7,898 bases of DNA from Dehalococcoidia bacterium. Its GTDB lineage: Bacteria; Chloroflexota; Dehalococcoidia; JAENJB01. The number at the start of each line of letters is the position of its first letter. Positions within the stretch are counted from its first letter, which is position 1. Of the stretch, positions 1 through 5,449 are shown one piece after another. Below the pieces are notes generated by a model. The model searched no databases, was not told the origin of the DNA, and saw only the letters and a program-made list of their open reading frames with translations. Both the position numbers and the translations under genes were made by a program. The DNA is taken from the NCBI GenBank assembly GCA_030690705.1, contig JAUYGE010000053.1, forward strand, positions 1-7,898. The letters are read 5' to 3'.

Positions 1-1266
1 CTGAGAGTCATAGCCCGGGTCCACCGGGACGGCCGCTTTGTCGATTTCAGCGCCGGGCAAACGCGGGCCGTTGTTAGCTTCTGGCGCCCCGCCAATGGCT
101 TGCGGCGCCATTCTGTAGTATAGCCTGGACGCCAGCCCCAGGAACAACGGCGTCAGCAACATGGTGATAATGGCGCAGGCCAGGATAAGGGAGTAGACCT
201 GGTCGGAGACTATGCCGGAGCTCACCCCTCCGGCGGCTAGAATGAAGCTGAACTCACCGATTTGAAAGAGGCCGGCGCCGGACAGGAGCGCGGTGCGTCC
301 GCTGTAGCCGAAGCCTCGAACGATAGTGGAGACGACCAGTGTCTTAGTGAAGATGATGAGCAATACCGTGGCTGCCACCAGTTGCCATTGCTGGGCGACG
401 AACCGCGGGTCGAGCAGCATGCCGAGGGAGACGAAGAATAGGGCGGCGAAAATGTCCCTTAGAGGGGTGATCTCCGCCAGGGCCTGGTGGGCGAACTTCG
501 TCTCGCGGAGCACCAGGCCGATCAGGAAGGCGCCGAAGACGGCGGAAAGCCCGAAAATCTGTGTGCTGAGGGCCGCCCCGAGGGACAGGACCAGAACGGT
601 AAGCAGGAACAGCTCTCGGGAGCGGACGCCGCCCACGCGGCCCATCAGCCAGGGAAGGCCCCACATCCCCAGGGCAACGGCTGCCCCGATGGAGAGGACG
701 GCCATCGCGCCGGCGGTAGCCAGCGCCAGGAAGAGGTTCTGTTCCGTGCCTCCGAGCACAGGTGTCACCACCATCATCAAGACCACGCTGATATCTTGAA
801 GGATGAGAATGGCCATCATGATCCGTCCGTGCGGGGCATCCAACTCGCCCCGGTCCATCAACGTCTTGAGGCCGATCATGGTGCTGCTCATGGAGATGGC
901 CAGACCGAACATGGCTGCCTCGGCGAAAGGCCACCTGAACAGGGTCACGCCCACTAGCGTACCGAGGGCAAAGGTTATCACAATCTGTGCCATGCCGCCC
1001 CACAGCCCCACCTTGCCCACCTGCCTCAACTGGGTGAAGGAGACCTCCAGTCCCAGGGTCAGCATCATCAGGGCCACGCCGATAGTGGCCGCTCCCTGAA
1101 CCAGCTCGATGTCGCCTATGAGCCTCAGGGCGTGAGGGCCGATGGCCATGCCAATGACCAGGTAGCCGAGGATGACCGGCTGCCTCAGGCGGTGGGCTAT
1201 CATGCCGCCGACGAGGGCCGCTCCCAGCAAGATGGTGAAGCTGATAGCTAAGTTCGACTGTTCCAT
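1..1266 (-). CDS. Kef/CPA2-type cation:proton antiporter, membrane domain (3' end outside window)
   Basis: This frame is open for 422 codons from an ATG at 1266 to the window edge, so the C-terminus is missing. It encodes a very hydrophobic protein with about 12-13 predicted membrane helices between residues 6 and 384. Landmarks of the Na+/H+ exchanger family (CPA2, KefB/KefC/YbaL-like) are visible: PVILGYLVIGMAIGP at 30-44, the ion-site pair Q157-D158 in LQDISVV, GAFLIGLVL at 245-253, FFVSLGMLLDP at 277-287, and the GEFSF motif at 337-341. Such proteins exchange K+ or Na+ for protons across the cytoplasmic membrane. Residues 387-422 are polar and Pro/Gly-rich and look like a linker. Many relatives continue into a TrkA-N/RCK nucleotide-binding domain, but whether this one does cannot be seen. 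No strong Shine-Dalgarno precedes the ATG; a small hairpin (1275-1293) lies just upstream. It is 232 nt from the NIL gene, so probably a separate transcription unit. The ion specificity is not determinable. Confidence 0.93.
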   Translation of the reverse strand, partial: MEQSNLAISFTILLGAALVGGMIAHRLRQPVILGYLVIGMAIGPHALRLIGDIELVQGAATIGVALMMLTLGLEVSFTQLRQVGKVGLWGGMAQIVITFALGTLVGVTLFRWPFAEAAMFGLAISMSSTMIGLKTLMDRGELDAPHGRIMMAILILQDISVVLMMVVTPVLGGTEQNLFLALATAGAMAVLSIGAAVALGMWGLPWLMGRVGGVRSRELFLLTVLVLSLGAALSTQIFGLSAVFGAFLIGLVLRETKFAHQALAEITPLRDIFAALFFVSLGMLLDPRFVAQQWQLVAATVLLIIFTKTLVVSTIVRGFGYSGRTALLSGAGLFQIGEFSFILAAGGVSSGIVSDQVYSLILACAIITMLLTPLFLGLASRLYYRMAPQAIGGAPEANNGPRLPGAEIDKAAVPVDPGYDSQ

Positions 1267-1274
1267 TTTCTGGA

Positions 1275-1293
1275 GAGAAGGCCGAGCCTTTTC
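1275..1293 (-). other. small hairpin just upstream of the antiporter start
   Basis: The arms 1275-1282 (GAGAAGGC) and 1286-1293 (GCCTTTTC) pair with one mismatch around a 3-nt loop, ending 9 nt before the antiporter ATG. It occupies the place where a ribosome binding site would be expected, so it could limit translation initiation. That role is inference; the stem is short and may be chance. Confidence 0.3.
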
Positions 1294-1332
1294 CTAGAAG
1301 CCATGTAGAGTGCTATCAGAAGATTCACCTAT

Positions 1333-1415
1333 TGTCATTCTGAGCGAAGCGAAGAATCCGCCCCGGATGTGGATTCTTCGGCCTCCCGATAAGTCGTGAT
1401 GGCCTCAGAATGACA
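1333..1415. repeat. interspersed hairpin repeat, TGTCATTCTGAG type
   Basis: The element is bounded by a perfect 12-bp inverted repeat: TGTCATTCTGAG at 1333-1344 and its complement at 1404-1415. Inside it is a second perfect 10-bp inverted repeat, CGAAGAATCC at 1350-1359 against 1371-1380, with an 11-nt loop. The resemblance to the common bacterial repeat that begins GTCATTCTGAGCGAAGCGAAG is clear from memory. It is non-coding and lies between the NIL gene and the antiporter, both on the minus strand. Its hairpin may act as a transcription boundary, though it has no U-tract. It could be a non-autonomous mobile element (MITE-like); no transposase of its own is visible. Confidence 0.75.
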
Positions 1416-1424
1416 GGAAGAGAC

Positions 1425-1456
1425 GGATTGCCTCGGCACTGTGTGCCTCGCAGTGA
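1425..1456. repeat. second interspersed repeat unit, GGATTGCCTCG...CTCGCAGTGAC type
   Basis: Directly after the previous element comes a stretch that starts GGATTGCCTCGG and ends CCTCGCAGTGAC, with GGCAC/GTGCC pairing in the middle. It resembles the widespread repeat usually seen as GGATTGCTTCG...CTCGCAATGAC. The two units being adjacent suggests either a composite element or insertion of one beside the other. A spurious reading frame on the minus strand passes through it and gives the peptide HCEAHSAEAIR, which is repeat-derived and not a protein. Confidence 0.6.
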
Positions 1457-1498
1457 CGAAACTGGCCGGCTACTGGCTGGCTGGCGATCAGGATCGTG

Positions 1499-1741
1499 CT
1501 AGCCCTCGAGGACGTCGCCGCTGATGGAGTCCACCCTGACCCCCTTCGATCGCACCCACTCCAGTCCCCGCTCGATGTCCTCGGGCTTTCCGTCGAGCTC
1601 CAGCACTGCCCAGCCCCTCTCCTCCTTAACATCGGCGCGTCGAATGTTAGTGGCGATGCGGAACTTCCGCCCCAGGGTATAGATAACCGGTTCGGTTATC
1701 AAGTCGGGCGGGAAGGTGAACATTACTCTTCGCTTTGCCAT
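1499..1741 (-). CDS. standalone NIL-domain protein, possible methionine/threonine-branch sensor
   Basis: This 80-residue soluble protein consists of one NIL domain and nothing else. Recognisable features are the first strand RVMFTFPP (5-12), then EPVIYTLGRKFRIATNIRRADV (17-38, shown here by its key pieces EPVIYTLG and NIRRADV), then GWAVLELDG (43-51), and the final helix DIERGLEWVRSKGVRV. NIL domains sit at the C-terminus of MetN methionine-transport ATPases, where they bind methionine, and are also fused to ferredoxins in anaerobes with the COG1900-type homocysteine route. There is no ATPase or cluster-binding part here. The start is firm: AGGAGG (1748-1753) stands 6 nt before the ATG and overlaps the threonine synthase stop codon, so the two genes are translationally linked (11-nt gap). 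A role as a small ligand sensor for the neighbouring enzyme is inference. Confidence 0.9.
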   Translation of the reverse strand: MAKRRVMFTFPPDLITEPVIYTLGRKFRIATNIRRADVKEERGWAVLELDGKPEDIERGLEWVRSKGVRVDSISGDVLEG

Positions 1742-1747
1742 CCGTCG

Positions 1748-1753
1748 CCTCCT
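1748..1753 (-). promoter_or_regulatory. ribosome binding site of the NIL gene
   Basis: A perfect AGGAGG on the minus strand, 6 nt upstream of the NIL ATG. It shares its first base with the last base of the threonine synthase TGA, so ribosomes ending the upstream gene stop on top of this site. This decides the NIL start and supports translational coupling. Confidence 0.85.
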
Positions 1754-3000
1754 CAGGCAGTACTTTGTCCTTCCGCTTTCCTCTTCTGGAGCGCCTCCTC
1801 AAACGATGTCACCGTAGGCTGAATGTGCAGGGCCGGGGGAAGGTGTCCCGATACCGCCTCCAGAGTCTTGTATCCCGCGCCGGTGATCAGCGCCACCACC
1901 ACCGCATCTTTAGGGAACACCTTCTTGCTGGCCAGCTTCCGGAGCGCGGCAGTCACCACCCCGCCGGCTGTCTCGGCGAAGATGCCCTCGGTCTGCGCCA
2001 GCAGTTTCATGCCGTCGACGATGTCGTCGTCCGAGACGGCTACGGCCCCGCCGCCCGACTCTGCCAGAATCTTGAGGACATAGCGGCCATCGGCGGGATT
2101 GCCGATAGCCAGGGACTTGCAGATGGTGTTGGGCTTGACCGGGCGCACCTCCTGTTTCCCCGCTTCATAGGCGTTGACCACCGGGGAGGAGCCCGCCGCC
2201 TGGGCGACGTACATGCCGGTCCTCACCGGGCCGATGAGCCCCAGCGAGTGAAGCTCCTGCCATCCCTTCCACACCTTGGTGAACAGGGACCCCGAGGCCA
2301 CCGGGACGATAGCGTAGTCGGGGGCCCGCCAGCCCAGCTGCTCCGCCACCTCGAAACCCAGGGTCTTGCTTCCCTCCGCGTAAAAGGGCCGGATGTTGAT
2401 GTTGACGAAGGCCCAGTTGAACCTGTCAGCCAGCTCACTGCAAAGGCGGTTGACCTGGTCGTAGTCGCCGTCCACCGCCACCAGCGTCGGCCCGTAGACC
2501 GAGGCGCCGATGAGCTTGCTCGGCTCCAGGTCGGCGGGCACGAACACATAGGACTGGAGTCCGGCCTCAGCCGCGTGCGCCGCCACGGCGCCCGCCAGGT
2601 TGCCGGTGGAGGCGCACGCCAGTGTATCGAAGCCGAACTCGATGGCCTTGCTGACGGCGATGGAGACCACCCGGTCCTTGAACGAATAGGATGGGTTAAG
2701 GCAGTCGTTCTTGATATAGAGGTTATCTAGCCCAAGGACCTTTCCCAGGTGCTTGGCCCTGGTCAAAGGCGTGAAGCCGGTGCCGATGTCGATGATGTCG
2801 CCGTCCACCGGCAGCAGCTCCTTGTATCGGGACATGTTCAGCGGGCCGCGGGTAATCTTCTCCCGGCTGATGACCCTTGAGATGGCCTCGTACTCGTAGA
2901 CCACCTCGACCGGGCCGAAGCAGAGCTCGCACACGTTGGTCGGAGCCACCGGGTACTCATGCCCGCACTCGCGGCAACGCAAGCCTTTGACGAAGGACAT
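1753..3000 (-). CDS. thrC: threonine synthase (PLP enzyme with N-terminal zinc ribbon)
   Basis: This 415-residue cytoplasmic enzyme is predicted to convert O-phosphohomoserine and water to threonine and phosphate, the last step of threonine synthesis. The N-terminus carries a zinc-ribbon-like CxxC...CxxC (C9, C12, C24, C27) typical of the long bacterial and archaeal branch. The fold-type II PLP core follows: FTPLTRA at 76-82, the PLP-binding lysine K108 in SYSFKDR, and STGN at 131-134. The phosphate-site loop reads VASGSLFTK where many homologues have a Gly-rich GN(P/G)GN loop. The length is normal. The start has GGAGG (3011-3015) 10 nt upstream, inside the end of the nitronate monooxygenase gene, with only 3 nt between genes. 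Cysteate synthase is a close relative and cannot be fully excluded, but the NIL neighbour favours an amino-acid branch-point role. Confidence 0.92.
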   Translation of the reverse strand: MSFVKGLRCRECGHEYPVAPTNVCELCFGPVEVVYEYEAISRVISREKITRGPLNMSRYKELLPVDGDIIDIGTGFTPLTRAKHLGKVLGLDNLYIKNDCLNPSYSFKDRVVSIAVSKAIEFGFDTLACASTGNLAGAVAAHAAEAGLQSYVFVPADLEPSKLIGASVYGPTLVAVDGDYDQVNRLCSELADRFNWAFVNINIRPFYAEGSKTLGFEVAEQLGWRAPDYAIVPVASGSLFTKVWKGWQELHSLGLIGPVRTGMYVAQAAGSSPVVNAYEAGKQEVRPVKPNTICKSLAIGNPADGRYVLKILAESGGGAVAVSDDDIVDGMKLLAQTEGIFAETAGGVVTAALRKLASKKVFPKDAVVVALITGAGYKTLEAVSGHLPPALHIQPTVTSFEEALQKRKAEGQSTA

Positions 3001-3003
3001 CTC

Positions 3004-3987
3004 TTATGGACCTCCACTGAGGACGGCATCCCGACAAAGTCGGGACATCACTCTGTCTGCGTCAGCTACCAGATTCTCTATGACCTCTTTGACCGAGGGG
3101 ATATGGTGCAGTAGCGCCGCCACCTGCCCGCATGGTATGACCGCATTCTCAGTGTCGCCTTCCTGAAGGGCTTTGCGACCCCGCTCCCCGCTGATGTAGG
3201 GCAGCAGCTCGGCGAGGGTGGCTCCCTTTTCCTCCATCTCCAGTACCTTCTGGGCATAGGCCGTCTTCATAAACCGCCCCATGTTGTTGATGGAGCGCTC
3301 CAGCAGTATGGTATCCCTATCGGAAGCCTGCAATAGCCATTCCTTGAATCTTGGATGCGCCGGGCACTCCCGGGTGGCCACGAAGCGTGTGCCCAGCATC
3401 ACTCCCTCTGCGCCCAGCGCCAGGGCGGCTACCAGGCCGCGGGAGTCGCCGATGCCCCCGGCAGCGATGAGTGGTATCTTCAGCCCGTCGGCGGCCTCGG
3501 GGATGAGAATGAACGAGGTCACGCAGTCGGCGCTCGGGTGTCCCCCCGCTTCGAAGCCCACGATGGTGACGGCATCCACACCCAGCCGCTCGGCGGTGAG
3601 GGCATCCCTTATCCTGGCTACCTTGTGAAGTAGCTTAGCGCCTCCGTCTCGTATCTGCTTCAGGTAGGGTTCCGGGCTGCGCCCGGCGGTCTCGATGACC
3701 TTCACCCCTTCCTCCAGGGCCACGGCGAAGTACTCTCCGTAGTTCACCTGGCGGGAGGTGGGAAGGAGGGTGACGTTGACCGCGAAGGGCTTGCTGGTGA
3801 GGTTCCGCGTCTTCCTGATCTCCTCCCTCAGCTCCTTGCTGCCGGGGAAGGTCAGAGCGGACAGGATGCCCAGTCCACCAGCGTTGGAGACGGCGGCCGC
3901 CAGCTCCGCACGGGAGAGCCATTGCATGGCCCCCTGCAGGATGGGATGCCGGATGCCCAGCAGTTGGGTGATACGGGTTGATAACAT
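3004..3987 (-). CDS. nitronate monooxygenase family flavoprotein (2-nitropropane dioxygenase-like)
   Basis: The protein is 327 residues if started at the ATG at 3987. It is an FMN-binding TIM-barrel of the nitronate monooxygenase/FabK group. Family signatures are HPILQGAMQWL (14-24), AGGLGILSA (36-44), a VNVTL-type strand near 70-74, the conserved HKVARIRDAL segment (121-130), GFEAGGHPS (144-152) with H150 in the expected active-site position, the phosphate-binding AAGGIGD (175-181), and LGTRFVAT (198-205). Family members oxidise alkyl nitronates, often as detoxification, with FMN and oxygen; some homologues are enoyl-ACP reductases (FabK), so the reaction is not certain. A TTG at 4026 would add 13 residues, but that TTG is part of a -35 box (TTGACT) and the family consensus begins near MLSTRITQLLGI, so the ATG is preferred. 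It is the first gene of the thrC-NIL operon. Confidence 0.88.
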   Translation of the reverse strand: MLSTRITQLLGIRHPILQGAMQWLSRAELAAAVSNAGGLGILSALTFPGSKELREEIRKTRNLTSKPFAVNVTLLPTSRQVNYGEYFAVALEEGVKVIETAGRSPEPYLKQIRDGGAKLLHKVARIRDALTAERLGVDAVTIVGFEAGGHPSADCVTSFILIPEAADGLKIPLIAAGGIGDSRGLVAALALGAEGVMLGTRFVATRECPAHPRFKEWLLQASDRDTILLERSINNMGRFMKTAYAQKVLEMEEKGATLAELLPYISGERGRKALQEGDTENAVIPCGQVAALLHHIPSVKEVIENLVADADRVMSRLCRDAVLSGGP

Positions 3988-3997
3988 AGGCAGAAAA

Positions 3998-4026
3998 AGG
4001 ATACCATCCGCATAGGATGGAGTCAA
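3998..4026 (-). promoter_or_regulatory. promoter of the nitronate monooxygenase-thrC-NIL operon, possibly leaderless
   Basis: On the minus strand TTGACT (4026-4021) and TATCCT (4003-3998) are separated by exactly 17 nt, a close match to a sigma-70/SigA promoter. The ATG starts only 10 nt after the -10 box, so transcription would begin at or a few nt before the start codon, and there is no Shine-Dalgarno. The whole spacer is an inverted repeat, CCATCC-TATGC-GGATGG, which could be an operator. Promoter match is seen; leaderless use and regulation are inference. Confidence 0.6.
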
Positions 4027-4034
4027 ATATGAGT

Positions 4035-4063
4035 TTGCGCGCCATCGGGAAAACTGATATATT
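4035..4063 (+). promoter_or_regulatory. candidate promoter of the solute-binding lipoprotein gene
   Basis: TTGCGC (4035-4040) and TATATT (4058-4063) are 17 nt apart, giving a good -10 and a half-matching -35. Transcription would start near 4070 and leave a leader of roughly 75-80 nt. The -35 lies only 8 nt from that of the divergent operon promoter. The leader contains a 7-bp inverted repeat, ACTGATA (4053-4059) against TATCAGT (4093-4099), which overlaps the -10 and may be chance or a binding site. Confidence 0.45.
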
Positions 4064-4134
4064 CCGGGGTAACCTGAAGCCGTTTCTTACGTTATCAGTA
4101 GTTAGATACATCATCTGTTGGCAGTCTATAAAGC

Positions 4135-4140
4135 AGGAGG
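4135..4140 (+). promoter_or_regulatory. ribosome binding site of the solute-binding protein
   Basis: A perfect AGGAGG sits 7 nt before the ATG at 4148 and selects that start over the upstream in-frame TTG at 4118. The choice is supported by the signal peptide, which begins MKGSRYW right at this ATG. Confidence 0.88.
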
Positions 4141-4147
4141 AAAGTAC

Positions 4148-5266
4148 ATGAAAGGTTCCCGGTATTGGCTGATAGCGCTAGCCCTGGTATTCGTAATCGT
4201 GCTCGCCGCATGCGCCGCCCCGGCAAAGCCGTCGCCGGCCACTGAAAGGCCGATACCGACCACTCCCACGCCGCAAGCGCCTACTCCCACGGCGCCGGCT
4301 TCCCTGTATGAGGCGGCCAAGAAGGAGGGAGAGATATCCTTCTGGACCCACTCCCTTCAGAACGGGGAGGGCCTCGTCGCCCTCTTCAAGGAGAAATACC
4401 CCGGCGTTAATCTCAAGGTATGGGATGCCCGGACCCCCGACCTGGTGAACAAGGCTTTGGAGGAGAACAAGGCGGGCAGGTTCACGGTGGATGTGCTTAC
4501 CACCGATGAGCTGAGCATTAACGATCTCAAGGACCTGCTGGTGGCCTATGACTGGCCCACCACCAGGGGATGGGACAAGGAGTTCAACCCCAGCCACAAC
4601 CTCTGGAGGTACTACGCCCGGAGCCCCAAGCTTCCCGTCTACAACACCGAGTTGGTCTCTGCGGCTGATGCCCCGAAGACCATCGATGATCTGAAGAACA
4701 CGAAGTGGAGGGGGAAGGCCATCAACTCCTCTTCTAACGACCAGTTGCCCATTATTTATGCCTACCTCTGGGGCGAGGGAGGAGCGATGAACTGGGACAA
4801 GTCCTTCGCCTTCTTCCAGGAGATGATCAACAATACCCGACCTATGTTCGATCGAGGTTTCGAAGGCGCTATAGGTAGGCTGGCTGCGGGTGAGTTTCAG
4901 ATTCATCAGTTCTCCTCACTGAACACCTATTTCCGCTACAAGTGGAAGGGTGCCCCCCTGACTCTGGTACCGATTAATCCCGTGCCGACCACCACCTGGG
5001 CGGTCGCTGTCGTAGCCAAGGCCCCGCACCCCAACGCGGCCAGGCTCTTTGCCGATTTCTTCACCTCTGCTGAGGCGCAGGTGGTGTTTTCCAACGGCCA
5101 GGGCGTTCTGATCAACAACCCCGATGCTATGAAGAAGGCCAGGCCCCACCTGGAGCTTGACACGCTTGGCCTGAAGGTAGTCGCCGCTCCCTCGACCGCT
5201 TACAGCCAGGAGAACAGTAAGAAGGCCCAGGACTTCTGGAACAAGCTGCTGGGCGTAAGAGGCTAG
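4148..5266 (+). CDS. lipoprotein ABC-type substrate-binding protein (AfuA/FbpA-like, ligand unknown)
   Basis: The 372-residue product starts with a classic lipoprotein signal: basic MKGSR, a hydrophobic stretch to residue 19, and a lipobox LAAC with the lipidated Cys at 22. A linker rich in Pro, Thr and Ala (about 24-52) follows and would hold the domain off the membrane. The mature part begins SLYEAAKKEGEISFW and has the usual bilobal type-2 periplasmic-binding fold pattern: FKEKYPGVNL, then a VDVLTTDE strand, TIDDLKNTKWRGKA, and near the C-terminus PHPNAARLFADFFTSAEAQ. The closest class is iron(III) or small-anion binding proteins (AfuA/FbpA). The adjacent Tyr-Tyr pair that binds iron in FbpA is not seen, so iron is not assured. 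No permease or ATPase gene lies beside it in the window: nitronate monooxygenase is divergent and a strong hairpin follows. Its transporter partner may be elsewhere. Confidence 0.9.
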   Translation: MKGSRYWLIALALVFVIVLAACAAPAKPSPATERPIPTTPTPQAPTPTAPASLYEAAKKEGEISFWTHSLQNGEGLVALFKEKYPGVNLKVWDARTPDLVNKALEENKAGRFTVDVLTTDELSINDLKDLLVAYDWPTTRGWDKEFNPSHNLWRYYARSPKLPVYNTELVSAADAPKTIDDLKNTKWRGKAINSSSNDQLPIIYAYLWGEGGAMNWDKSFAFFQEMINNTRPMFDRGFEGAIGRLAAGEFQIHQFSSLNTYFRYKWKGAPLTLVPINPVPTTTWAVAVVAKAPHPNAARLFADFFTSAEAQVVFSNGQGVLINNPDAMKKARPHLELDTLGLKVVAAPSTAYSQENSKKAQDFWNKLLGVRG

Positions 5267-5296
5267 GCTCTTTATTTTCCAGCATCGTGCGGACAA

Positions 5297-5328
5297 GTTA
5301 ATAGAGGGGCGAAAGCCCCTCTATTAAC
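5297..5328. terminator. perfect 14-bp hairpin with GAAA loop after the solute-binding gene
   Basis: GTTAATAGAGGGGC (5297-5310), GAAA (5311-5314) and GCCCCTCTATTAAC (5315-5328) form an uninterrupted 14-bp stem closed by a GNRA tetraloop. It begins 30 nt after the solute-binding protein stop codon. Position and strength suit a transcription terminator or mRNA 3'-end stabiliser. No run of T follows, so it is not a textbook intrinsic terminator; the AT-rich outer stem may partly substitute on both strands. Confidence 0.65.
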
Positions 5329-5360
5329 ATCTGGATTATCGGAAGATCTTACTCCGTGTC

Positions 5361-5412
5361 ACTCTCACCCTAGCCCTCTCCCGTCGAGGGAGAGAGTCAG
5401 GGAGAGGGGGAT
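5361..5412. repeat. interspersed repeat, CTCTCACCCTAGCCCTCTCCC type
   Basis: The stretch runs from ACTCTCACCCTAGCCCTC to GTCAGGGAGAGGGGGAT and includes a perfect inverted repeat CTCTCCC (5376-5382) / GGGAGAG (5388-5394) with a 5-nt loop. It matches from memory a common type of bacterial intergenic repeat (CCCTCACCCTAGCCCTCTCCC...GGGAGAGGG). It ends less than 40 nt before the flavoprotein start, so it is likely transcribed as part of that leader or borders its promoter. I could not pick a convincing promoter for the flavoprotein operon in 5329-5449. Confidence 0.6.
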
Positions 5413-5438
5413 CAGGATTGCCCGAGGGTTGAGAGGTT

Positions 5439-5444
5439 GGTGAG
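5439..5444 (+). promoter_or_regulatory. probable ribosome binding site of the flavoprotein
   Basis: GGTGAG lies 5 nt before the ATG at 5450 and matches the 3' part of the anti-Shine-Dalgarno target. The ferredoxin gene downstream uses a very similar GGTGAGG. A GAGAGG at 5431-5436 is 13 nt away and is the weaker alternative. Confidence 0.5.
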
Positions 5445-5449
5445 TATCT

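Noticed and set aside
344..1003. A 219-codon minus-strand frame within the antiporter region, and plus-strand frames at 326-799 and 487-957.
   Set aside because: The in-phase frame from 1266 to 1 is open for 422 codons and gives a continuous multi-helix antiporter; these frames give hydrophilic Arg/His/Pro-rich peptides.
1405..1632. A 75-codon minus-strand frame overlapping the NIL gene and the repeat.
   Set aside because: It overlaps the NIL gene out of frame, and its C-terminus is translated repeat sequence (HCEAHSAEAIR), a common artefact.
1735..2730. A 331-codon open frame on the plus strand opposite thrC.
   Set aside because: The opposite strand holds an intact threonine synthase with PLP lysine and zinc-ribbon cysteines; the plus-strand product has no recognisable motif and is Arg/His/Gly-rich.
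4024..4026. TTG at 4026 as start of the nitronate monooxygenase.
   Set aside because: It is part of the TTGACT -35 box, has no ribosome binding site, and the extra 13 residues are outside the family consensus, which begins near the ATG at 3987.
4127..4132. TATAAA as a -10 box for the solute-binding gene.
   Set aside because: Transcription would start inside or after the AGGAGG at 4135-4140 and remove the ribosome binding site; the TTGCGC/TATATT pair further upstream fits better.
4178..4906. A 242-codon minus-strand frame opposite the solute-binding protein.
   Set aside because: No motif and fully antisense to a gene with firm signal peptide, lipobox and ribosome binding site.
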